From the NCBI GenBank assembly GCA_020062525.1, contig JAGUWE010000064.1:1-10525 (forward strand): 10,525 nucleotides of DNA. Direction: 5' to 3'. Each line of letters begins with the position of its first letter. The stretch's first letter is position 1. The position numbers were made by a program, and so were the translations under genes. The notes under the pieces were generated by a model. That model was given only the letters and a program-made list of their open reading frames with translations, did no database searches and had not been told where the DNA came from. Shown piece by piece: positions 1-5,510 of this stretch. This DNA is from Patescibacteria group bacterium (lineage in GTDB: Bacteria > Patescibacteriota > Patescibacteriia > JAACEG01 > JAGUWE01).

Positions 1-18
1 CAAATCCTCTGTTGCCCA

Positions 19-122
19 CCCCGTTAGAAGTCGGCCAAAAGGAATTCTGACAAAAAATGTAACTTTTACCTTCTTTTGTTTTTTCTTAATTATAACAAGT
101 CACTATCCGACTTCTAACGGGG
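19..122. repeat. 16-bp perfect inverted repeat with 72-nt AT-rich spacer
   Basis: Positions 19-34 (CCCCGTTAGAAGTCGG) are the exact reverse complement of 107-122. The spacer at 35-106 is T-rich and contains TATAAC at 91-96, which could be a -10 box for the hydrolase gene starting at 143, although I see no convincing -35. The right arm would lie in the 5' leader of that gene. The arms are GC-rich and the spacer is AT-rich, which looks more like a mobile or dispersed repeat than an intrinsic terminator, because no T-run follows the right arm. The repeat itself is certain; its role is unknown. Confidence 0.8.
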
Positions 123-142
123 CACGTTTAATCCACAATTTT

Positions 143-733
143 ATGCAAAAGAGAGTCTTTATAATCCATGGTTGGGACGGCCACCCTCAAGAAGGTTGTT
201 TTCCCTGGTTAAAAAAAGAATTGGAGAAAAATTGTTTTGTCGTTTTTAATCCAAAAATGCCAGATCCACCACATCCAAAAATCAATTTGTGGGTAAATTT
301 TTTGCGACAACAAGTAGGAGTTCCTGATAGAAACACTATCTTATTCGGCCATTCAATTGGAGCTCAAACGATTTTAAGGTATTTAGAGTCACTTAATAAA
401 AAAGAAAAAATTGGGGGCGTTGTCTTATTAGCTGGCTGGGTTCATTTGACTGATGAGGCCTACGAAGTTGAGGAAGACAGAGAGATTGCTAAACCATGGC
501 TGGAAACACCATTAAACTGGAATAAAATAAAATCTTGTGCCAATAAGTTTATAGCTATTTTTTCAGATAACGATCCTTTAGCCCTCTTTTCTGACTCTAA
601 AATTTTTAAGAAAAAATTAGGTGCTAAAATTATAATTGAGCACAATAAGGGACATTTTTCCGGCAGTGATGGGATAAAAAAATTGCCATCCGCTCTTAAG
701 GCCGTGCTGGAAATGAGTGAAAAAAATAAATAA
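143..733 (+). CDS. RBBP9/YdeN-family alpha/beta serine hydrolase
   Basis: A 196-residue single-domain alpha/beta hydrolase, probably cytoplasmic since it has no signal peptide or membrane segment. The N-terminal strand ends in IIHGWDG (residues 7-13), the oxyanion-hole region typical of YdeN/RBBP9 proteins. The nucleophile elbow is GHSIGA with Ser71. The acid is probably Asp144 in SDNDPL, and the base is His171 in NKGHF, so the whole triad is present in the expected order. The length matches the family, which is usually about 180-200 residues. The natural substrate of this family is generally unknown, so only hydrolase or esterase activity can be proposed. The start is the first ATG, preceded by AATTTT and lacking a Shine-Dalgarno sequence, as for most genes here. 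It stands alone, followed by the tRNA-Ser region. Confidence 0.88.
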   Translation: MQKRVFIIHGWDGHPQEGCFPWLKKELEKNCFVVFNPKMPDPPHPKINLWVNFLRQQVGVPDRNTILFGHSIGAQTILRYLESLNKKEKIGGVVLLAGWVHLTDEAYEVEEDREIAKPWLETPLNWNKIKSCANKFIAIFSDNDPLALFSDSKIFKKKLGAKIIIEHNKGHFSGSDGIKKLPSALKAVLEMSEKNK

Positions 734-759
734 AAAAACTAATTAATCTGACACTCAGA

Positions 760-859
760 GCGGAGGGGTGCCTGAACGAGTTGCCCGTCCGCCGACGAAG
801 CGGAAAAGAGGGAAGGTCTTGTCCACCTTCGGTGGATCCGCCGCAGGCGGAAAAACCTT
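760..859. repeat. GC-rich cluster of small hairpins upstream of tRNA-Ser
   Basis: This block is much richer in GC than its surroundings and codes for nothing convincing. It contains TCCGC (788-792) pairing with GCGGA (800-804), then two back-to-back perfect 6-bp hairpins: TCCACC-TTC-GGTGGA (822-836) and TCCGCC-GCA-GGCGGA (837-851). The last two are enclosed by AAGGT (813-817) and ACCTT (855-859), giving a small three-way-junction shape. The TCCGCC/GGCGGA word recurs in the structured element before trpS (ATCCGCC at 3634-3640, GGCGGAT at 3648-3654), which suggests a REP-like dispersed family. It could instead be part of the tRNA precursor. Confidence 0.6.
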
Positions 860-866
860 TCAAATT

Positions 867-954
867 GGAGAGTTGGCAGAGTGGCCGAATGCGGCGGTCT
901 TGAAAACCGTTAGGCCCCAAAAGGGCCTCGGGGGTTCGATTCCCTCACTCTCCG
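867..954 (+). tRNA. tRNA-Ser (anticodon UGA)
   Basis: An 88-nt class II tRNA. The acceptor stem is GGAGAGT (867-873) with ACTCTCC (947-953), and the discriminator is G954, as expected for serine. The anticodon stem pairs 895-898 with 906-909 around the loop CTTGAAA (899-905), giving anticodon TGA at 901-903. The long variable arm is built on GGCCCC-AAAA-GGGCC. The T arm is GGGGG (930-934), loop TTCGATT, CCCTC (942-946). The 3' CCA is not encoded (GCTT follows), unlike the tRNA-Ala in this window, so a CCA-adding enzyme is needed. U34 makes it a possible substrate for wobble-uridine modification. Confidence 0.95.
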
Positions 955-1032
955 CTTTGAGTCTTCCGAGGCCTTTGACGAAGAATCTCACCCCCTCCGC
1001 CCCGGGTGAAAATCTTACTTATCAATAAATTT

Positions 1033-1344
1033 ATGAATCGCAAAAAAATAATTCTTTGGTCATTTTTTAATGCTTTAGGCACTTTGGCTTATATTACGTT
1101 GGTGGCTTTAATTTTACAAAACGGCGAAAAAATTTTTGGCAAGATGCAGGATATTTCTGGCCCGATTGCTTTTTTGCTTTTATTTATTTTATCCGCCGCC
1201 ATTACTGGCGCTTTAGTTTTAGGCCGACCAATCTTTCTTTATCTTGACAATGATAAAAGAAATGCTCTTATTTTATTTTTCTACACTCTCGCCTGGCTAT
1301 TTTTATTTTTAATTTTATCTTTTGTTTTGATGTACCTAAGATAA
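1033..1344 (+). CDS. Small three-TM membrane protein of unknown function
   Basis: A 103-residue protein starting MNRKKIILW. I do not recognise the family. Three strongly hydrophobic segments are visible at about residues 6-28, 42-68 and 76-101. Basic residues (Arg3, Lys4, Lys5) precede the first helix, and a short charged loop with DNDKRN separates the last two helices, so it is an integral membrane protein. A GTG codon at 1006 in the same frame would add nine residues, but it lies at the edge of the GC-rich tRNA 3' region. The ATG at 1033 follows an AAATTT run like other starts here and gives a cleaner N-terminus. Its stop is five bases before the next start, so it is probably co-transcribed with the zincin-like gene. 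Confidence 0.75.
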   Translation: MNRKKIILWSFFNALGTLAYITLVALILQNGEKIFGKMQDISGPIAFLLLFILSAAITGALVLGRPIFLYLDNDKRNALILFFYTLAWLFLFLILSFVLMYLR

Positions 1345-1349
1345 TCAAT

Positions 1350-1931
1350 ATGGAAAAAATTGAACAAAATTTAACAAACTCTCTTGAAAAAGAAACGGAT
1401 AACCTCCAAAAATATCTCCAAAAATATTTGAATTTCAACGACATTGAAATGAAAAGGGTTAAAATGATTGATTTAAAAAACTTGCCGGAAAGTTATAAAA
1501 AACAATTGGAGGGATTTAATGACAAACGGCTTGAAGAAATTCGCCTAGCTATTGTTCCTGACTTTTGGAAAACCTCTGAATCGCACGCTGACCAACAATT
1601 CATTATTTTTAATCAAAAATATTTTGAGGATGAAACCAAGGCCGATAAAATACATTGGCTGACCCATGAGTTAGCCCATTGTCAAAAATTTTTGGACTCA
1701 CCAGAGACATATTTTAAAGAAATAGAGACGCCTGCCTTTGGCAATATACCGTCTGAAAACTTTTATCCGAATAATAAAGTAGAAGAATATGCTTTTACTC
1801 AACAATTCCAAACAGTAAAAGGCGCTGGTATAACTAAAGAAGAAATGCTAAATTTATTAAAAGAAAAATATAAAGATGAAAATGATTTCCTATTTTTCAA
1901 TAGATTATTGGATAAAATTTATAAACAATAA
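1350..1931 (+). CDS. Putative HExxH zinc metalloprotease-like protein (gluzincin type)
   Basis: A 193-residue protein with no signal peptide. It carries the zinc-binding and catalytic motif HELAH at residues 106-110 (His106, Glu107, His110) inside a helix-like stretch. About 35 residues downstream is VEEYAFTQQF (144-153), whose Glu145 or Glu146 is a good candidate for the third zinc ligand. This two-helix arrangement resembles the ImmA/IrrE and related minimal gluzincins, but I cannot assign it to a named family. The N-terminal 30 residues are charged and probably helical. The neighbours on both sides are small membrane proteins, separated by 5 and 16 nt, suggesting an operon whose substrate or anchor may be in the membrane. 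Peptidase activity is inferred from the motif only. Confidence 0.72.
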   Translation: MEKIEQNLTNSLEKETDNLQKYLQKYLNFNDIEMKRVKMIDLKNLPESYKKQLEGFNDKRLEEIRLAIVPDFWKTSESHADQQFIIFNQKYFEDETKADKIHWLTHELAHCQKFLDSPETYFKEIETPAFGNIPSENFYPNNKVEEYAFTQQFQTVKGAGITKEEMLNLLKEKYKDENDFLFFNRLLDKIYKQ

Positions 1932-1947
1932 TTAACCACAAAAATTT

Positions 1948-2208
1948 ATGGGCATCATTGGTCGCGTTTTTCTTGGCCTTTTATTTGCCGGCGTTGGCTT
2001 TGTTTTTGTCAAATACGCCCACTGGTTTTATGCTAATATTGGACCGATTGATTGGGCGGAAAAATATTTTTCCACTGCCGGCGGCACCAGAGCTTTTTAC
2101 AAATTACTCGGTATTCTCTTCATTTTTGTCGGTGCTTTAGTTGCCACTGGTCTTGCTGGTGCTTTCTTTAGTTGGGCCTTAAGTCCTTTAATGCGAGGGA
2201 AAGTTTAA
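1948..2208 (+). CDS. Small two-TM membrane protein of unknown function
   Basis: An 86-residue protein with two hydrophobic helices at about residues 4-23 and 53-80, separated by a roughly 30-residue polar loop containing GPIDWAEKYF and ending in a short basic tail (RGK). The first helix is glycine-rich (GLLFAGVGF). I do not recognise a family with a known function. The start ATG follows CAAAAATTT, with no Shine-Dalgarno. It begins 16 nt after the metalloprotease-like gene, and its stop is 15 nt before tRNA-Ala, so the three genes and the tRNA may share a transcript. The overlapping frame starting at 1958 encodes a less plausible protein and is treated as a shadow. Confidence 0.72.
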   Translation: MGIIGRVFLGLLFAGVGFVFVKYAHWFYANIGPIDWAEKYFSTAGGTRAFYKLLGILFIFVGALVATGLAGAFFSWALSPLMRGKV

Positions 2209-2223
2209 AAATGATTTTAAAAG

Positions 2224-2299
2224 GGGCCGATAGCTCAATTGGTAGAGCACTGGTTTTGCATACCAGAGGTTAGGGGTTCGAGACCCCTTCGGTCCACCA
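2224..2299 (+). tRNA. tRNA-Ala (anticodon UGC), CCA encoded
   Basis: A 76-nt tRNA. The acceptor stem is GGGCCGA (2224-2230) with TCGGTCC (2289-2295), including one G-U pair, and the discriminator is A2296. The 3' CCA is encoded at 2297-2299. The D arm begins GCTC. The anticodon arm is CTGGT-TTTGCAT-ACCAG (2250-2266) with anticodon TGC at 2257-2259. The T arm is AGGGG-TTCGAGA-CCCCT. The usual G3-U70 alanine identity pair is present: the third acceptor base G2226 faces T2293. It lies 15 nt after the small membrane-protein gene on the same strand. Confidence 0.97.
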
Positions 2300-2346
2300 G
2301 ATATAATTTAAGGAATGAAGGATGGTGATTAGAGAAAAAGACAATT

Positions 2347-2558
2347 AAATTTCTAATTGACCTAATTAATCCCCGCCTGCCTAAGCCATTTGTGTCTCTT
2401 TTAAGATAAACAAACTTTAACTTAAAAAGAAAACTTTTATCTTAGTATTAACTCAAAGGCATTAGCGGGCAGGTAATTATTCTAAATAAATCCCAAAAAA
2501 ATAAATTTTAAATTATGACTTTTAAAAAATTGAGATTTGATTAGATTAATTAGAAATT
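2347..2558. repeat. Nested imperfect inverted repeats filling the 2300-2571 intergenic gap
   Basis: No gene is visible between the tRNA and 2571. The gap holds concentric pairings. AATTTCTAATT (2348-2358) is the exact reverse complement of 2548-2558. GCCTGCCTAAGCC (2375-2387) pairs imperfectly with GGCATTAGCGGGCAGG (2458-2473). TAAGATAAA (2402-2410) is the exact reverse complement of 2436-2444. The AT-rich outer and inner pairs could arise by chance in such DNA. The GC-rich middle pair stands out from its surroundings and is the most reliable. A decayed mobile element or a structured RNA are both possible. Confidence 0.45.
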
Positions 2559-2571
2559 AGATATTAGGCAT

Positions 2572-3489
2572 TTAATTTTTAACTATTTTAAACTCTTCAT
2601 TCGCCATAGCTTTCTTACTATACCGGATAATTAATCTTTTAACTTGTTTAATCACTTCTTTGGAAATTCTTTTGCCGCGCACAAATGCGGTCGGGCCAAG
2701 CGTTGATTTTAACTCAATGATTAAATCGCCTTTTTGACTAAGTTTTTTTAGTTTTAGGTTTTCTCCATAATTTCTGCCAATAATTACCTTGACATCAGCA
2801 AACCAAAAATGGCGGCCAATTTTCAGAAGCTCAACGTCATTAAGGCTGCAGTTTGGTTTTCTTTCAAACAATTCCCATAATTTCCTGCCAAATGCCAAAT
2901 CGCAAAGCAGACACCCGCCGGCCGGTGTTGGATAATCCTTAATTTTATACTTTTTAACTAATTCCAGCTGCGCTTTTCTTTGGCGGCCCTGAATAGCCAA
3001 CAATTTATTCCGATCAATTAATCCTTTTTCTTCCCAGAAAGTTTTCTTAAGCAATTTAGCCGAAAGCGGCCGTAATAGAAAACCACCAAGGCCTGACTCT
3101 CTTTCAAGTAACTCTAAGGCGGCTTTATTTTGACTCATCGGCCGCTCACCTAAAACTTCGCCGGTGACCACCAAATCATATTTTTCTTTTTTCATCATAC
3201 TCTTGGCTTTTTTTAGCATCATTAAATGACAATCAAGGCAAGGATTCATGGCCGACCCATAGCCAAAACGCGGCTTTTTGACCATTTTTAAATGCTCTGG
3301 GGAAATGTCAATTATTCTAAGGGGCAAACCAATTTGCCTGGCTGACTTTTCTGCGATTTTCTCATCAAAAAACAAACTCTTAAAAGTCAGCCCTAAAAGC
3401 TCAAGCCCTTGCTCACTAAGTATTTTACTGGCTAAAATAGAATCTAACCCACCGGAAAACAAAATTAAACCTTTTAATTTCTTTAACAT
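2572..3489 (-). CDS. PP-loop ATPase, tRNA sulfurtransferase-like (ThiI/MnmA-related)
   Basis: A 305-residue cytoplasmic protein, numbered here from the ATG at 3489. The ATP-pyrophosphatase PP-loop SGGLDS is at residues 12-17. Cys84 and Cys87 lie in NPCLDC, followed by the conserved TGEVLGERPMSQ (109-120). PAGGCLLC (189-196) supplies Cys193 and Cys196, candidates for the persulfide or disulfide chemistry of tRNA thiolation enzymes. The C-terminal part has GRHF (225-228) and IIGRNYGEN (236-244), which recall the NFACT-R/DUF814-type module found fused to this ATPase group. The family is usually annotated as ThiI- or MnmA-related; which uridine is thiolated (s4U8 or s2U34) cannot be told from sequence. 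An in-frame GTG at 3501 would add four residues, but the ATG is preferred. It is transcribed divergently from trpS. Confidence 0.82.
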   Translation of the reverse strand: MLKKLKGLILFSGGLDSILASKILSEQGLELLGLTFKSLFFDEKIAEKSARQIGLPLRIIDISPEHLKMVKKPRFGYGSAMNPCLDCHLMMLKKAKSMMKKEKYDLVVTGEVLGERPMSQNKAALELLERESGLGGFLLRPLSAKLLKKTFWEEKGLIDRNKLLAIQGRQRKAQLELVKKYKIKDYPTPAGGCLLCDLAFGRKLWELFERKPNCSLNDVELLKIGRHFWFADVKVIIGRNYGENLKLKKLSQKGDLIIELKSTLGPTAFVRGKRISKEVIKQVKRLIIRYSKKAMANEEFKIVKN

Positions 3490-3524
3490 AAATATTTTCA
3501 CTTTTAAAAAAAATAATTTTTTGT

Positions 3525-3530
3525 TATAAT
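3525..3530 (+). promoter_or_regulatory. Consensus -10 box (TATAAT) upstream of structured element and trpS
   Basis: TATAAT is a perfect -10 hexamer. The -35 region at the right distance (about 3502-3507, TTTTAA) is weak. Transcription from here would begin near 3537, about 10 bases before the 138-nt structured element and about 170 bases before the trpS start codon. It could serve a trpS leader or a free-standing small RNA. In AT-rich DNA a chance match is possible. Confidence 0.45.
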
Positions 3531-3547
3531 CTAATAAATCTTATAAG

Positions 3548-3685
3548 GTTCGAGGAAAATGATTTTACGGAGCATCCACAGGCAAATTAGCTTGGTCTCG
3601 CCAAAGGCGAGCAATTTGCCGAGGACTGAGTGAATCCGCCCGCTGGAGGCGGATGAACGACTCCGTAAAATTGTTTTCCGAGAAC
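3548..3685 (+). other. 138-nt structured element (long stem closing two hairpins) before trpS
   Basis: The arms 3548-3572 and 3661-3685 pair over 25 positions: 21 Watson-Crick pairs, two adjacent G-U pairs (3560-3673 and 3561-3672), and one symmetric tandem G·A/A·G mismatch (3552-3553 against 3680-3681). Inside are two hairpins. The first pairs GGCAAATT (3581-3588) with AATTTGCC (3613-3620) and is capped by CTCGCC-AAA-GGCGAG (3597-3611). The second is ATCCGCC (3634-3640) with GGCGGAT (3648-3654) and a 7-nt loop. A run of five T follows at 3689-3693. The fold is a three-way junction. It contains no reading frame of note and no T-box signature. It may be a small RNA, a trpS leader control element, or a palindromic mobile repeat. 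Confidence 0.6.
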
Positions 3686-3707
3686 TCATTTTTAATATAT
3701 TCCTCTT

Positions 3708-4691
3708 ATGTTAACCCAAAAACCAATTGCTTTTTCTGGTATTCAGCCAAGCGGTATAATCCATATTGGCAATTATCTTGGCTCAATTAAAAACTGGTTA
3801 GAACTTCAGGACCGTTACCAATGTATTTTTTGTCTGGTTGATTATCATTCAATTACTGTCCGACAAACGCCGGCTGAACTGCGAAAAAATACCGAGGGGT
3901 TACTCAAACTTTATTTGGCCTGCGGCATTGATCCAAAAAAATCAATTATCTTCATCCAGTCGCAGGTGCCGGCTCATACTGAGTTGGCCTGGATTTTAAA
4001 TACTATTACTTATCTCGGGGAGCTAAAGCGAATGACTCAGTTTAAAGACAAAGCGACCCGGTATAAGGAAAATGTCAATGTCGGCTTATTTGATTATCCG
4101 GTGCTGATGGCTGCTGATATTTTATTATACCAAACTAATGTTGTACCGGTCGGTCAGGATCAACTGCAACATGTGGAACTGGCCCGAACTTTAGCTCACC
4201 GCTTTAATCAATTATATGGCGAAACTTTTACTATCCCCCAACCATTAATTGGCAAAGGCGCTAAAATTATGGGCCTAGACGATCCGACTAAAAAAATGAG
4301 TAAATCCGCTAAAAACCCGGGAAATTATATTGCTCTCACTGACGATGTTGAAACAATCAGAAAAAAAATTGCCCGCGCCGTAACTGATTCAGGATACGAA
4401 GTAAAACTCTCTCCCGATAAACCAGCGATTTCTAATCTACTAACGATTTATCATCTTTTAAGTAATATTCCAATTAAAGATTTAGAAAAAAAATATACTG
4501 ACAAGGGTTATGCTAAGTTGAAAAAAGATTTAGCCGAGGTGATCATTAATTTTCTTAAACCCATTCAGGAAAAAATCAAAACCCTTGACCAAAAAACAAC
4601 CAATCAAATTCTTGCTGCCGGCACTAGGAAGGCCCAGACCCTTTCGCAATTAACTCTTAACCGGGTTAAAGAAAAAATGGGGTTAATTTGA
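3708..4691 (+). CDS. trpS: Tryptophanyl-tRNA synthetase
   Basis: A class Ic aminoacyl-tRNA synthetase of 327 residues, the usual bacterial length, which charges tRNA-Trp with tryptophan using ATP in the cytoplasm. The HIGH-type signature lies in PSGIIHIGNYLG (14-25). The substrate-pocket region includes DYPVLMAADILLYQTNVVPV (129-148), leading into GQDQLQHVELAR (149-160). The KMSKS loop is exact at residues 196-200. The gene looks complete and functional. The start ATG follows TTCCTCTT with no Shine-Dalgarno. Its upstream region is taken up by the 138-nt structured element and a -10-like box, so leader control is possible, although the element is not a recognisable T-box. The stop TGA at 4689-4691 lies inside the 3' end of the convergent murI gene, a 9-nt overlap. 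TGA as a stop here supports the standard bacterial code. Confidence 0.97.
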   Translation: MLTQKPIAFSGIQPSGIIHIGNYLGSIKNWLELQDRYQCIFCLVDYHSITVRQTPAELRKNTEGLLKLYLACGIDPKKSIIFIQSQVPAHTELAWILNTITYLGELKRMTQFKDKATRYKENVNVGLFDYPVLMAADILLYQTNVVPVGQDQLQHVELARTLAHRFNQLYGETFTIPQPLIGKGAKIMGLDDPTKKMSKSAKNPGNYIALTDDVETIRKKIARAVTDSGYEVKLSPDKPAISNLLTIYHLLSNIPIKDLEKKYTDKGYAKLKKDLAEVIINFLKPIQEKIKTLDQKTTNQILAAGTRKAQTLSQLTLNRVKEKMGLI

Positions 4692-5510
4692 CAAATTCAT
4701 CTTTTCAACTTTGTCAATTTTTTGTCCTAAAAATTTTGAACCAAAAATTTTAAATTTTTCCGGATTATCGGTGGTAAAAAATCTTACTTGACTGTTGCGG
4801 CTAAGTTGCGACTCAATTTCCGGGTGTCTAGTTAAATACTCAACCAAAGATTTAGCTACAATTTCTCCTGGGTTTAAAATTCGACACGATTTTCCTATCA
4901 CTTGTCTAATTTGTTTTAGCATAATCGGATAATGAGTACAGCCCAAAATCAAGGTATCAATTTTTTTTAATTTTAACTGTCTAAGATAATTTCTTAAAAT
5001 CATTTTAGCTTCTCGGCGAAGATAATAACCTTCTTCAATAAGAGGAACTAATAAAGGACATTCTTTTTGATGAATCTCTAAGTTGGGATTTATTTTTTTT
5101 AATTCACGAATGAAGGTCTGCGAATTAATTGTGCCGCAAGTTCCTATGACTCCAATTTTTTTAAAATTATTAAATCGAATTGCTTCTTCCACTAACGGCC
5201 TGATAACACCCAGAATTCTTCTTTGGAGTTTTTTATCCCTTTGATTTTTTTCAGGTAAATATTCCTGCTGAATTTGCTGCAAGGCCTCAGCCGAGGCTGT
5301 AAAACAGGCGATAAGTATCAACTGACAACCTTGACCAAATAAAAAATCAACCGCCTCACGGGTAAATTGATAAATTAACTCCGGACTGCGGTTGCCATAA
5401 GGGGTGCGAGCATTATCTCCTAAATAAAGATAGTCATATTGAGGCAAATGCTCTAAAAAAGATTTAAGAATTGTCAATCCCCCAAAACCAGAATCAAAAA
5501 CACCAATCAT
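4683..5510 (-). CDS. murI: Glutamate racemase
   Basis: A 275-residue cofactor-independent racemase that converts L-glutamate to D-glutamate for peptidoglycan precursors. Family landmarks in order: FDSGFGGLT (5-13), LGDNARTPYG (30-39), IACFTASAEAL (67-77) with the first catalytic Cys69, GVIRPLVEEA (101-110), GTCGTINS (123-130), ECPLLVPLIEEG (150-161), and LGCTHYP (189-195) with the second catalytic Cys191. Both cysteines are present. In the well-known enzymes the first motif reads ACNTA; here the Asn is Phe70 (codon TTT), an unusual change next to the catalytic residue. The start codon overlaps the stop of the upstream guanylyltransferase gene as ATGA, implying translational coupling. The 3' end overlaps trpS. 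Confidence 0.93.
   Translation of the reverse strand: MIGVFDSGFGGLTILKSFLEHLPQYDYLYLGDNARTPYGNRSPELIYQFTREAVDFLFGQGCQLILIACFTASAEALQQIQQEYLPEKNQRDKKLQRRILGVIRPLVEEAIRFNNFKKIGVIGTCGTINSQTFIRELKKINPNLEIHQKECPLLVPLIEEGYYLRREAKMILRNYLRQLKLKKIDTLILGCTHYPIMLKQIRQVIGKSCRILNPGEIVAKSLVEYLTRHPEIESQLSRNSQVRFFTTDNPEKFKIFGSKFLGQKIDKVEKMNLSN
4688..4723 (+). terminator. Possible weak intrinsic terminator of trpS inside murI
   Basis: TTGACAAA (4688-4695) is the exact reverse complement of TTTGTCAA (4710-4717) and is followed directly by six T (4718-4723). The stem overlaps the trpS stop codon and lies within the last codons of murI. The stem is AT-rich (two G-C pairs in eight) and the loop is 14 nt, so it would be weak, but its position is right for ending trpS transcripts between convergent genes. 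Confidence 0.35.

Noticed and set aside
768..1028. An 86-codon open frame on the plus strand running through the hairpin cluster and tRNA-Ser
   Set aside because: It translates the tRNA and the GC-rich repeats, has no domain-like character, and the tRNA is unambiguous.
1006..1032. GTG start adding nine residues to the three-TM protein
   Set aside because: The extension lies in the 3' flank of the tRNA region. The ATG at 1033 matches the AAATTT-ATG pattern of neighbouring genes.
3551..3590. Faint likeness of GAGGAAAA and CGGAGC to the conserved RNase P RNA core
   Set aside because: The match is only a few bases, the element is far too short, and other RNase P core motifs are missing.
3548..3685. 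T-box riboswitch for trpS
   Set aside because: There is no T-box consensus (AGGGTGGNACCGCG-like) and no recognisable specifier/antiterminator pair. The fold is a closed three-way junction instead.
4689..4691. TGA-recoding genetic code (code 25) as in some candidate phyla
   Set aside because: TGA is the natural end of trpS and of the manC frame at 5507-5509, and reading through would extend both proteins abnormally.
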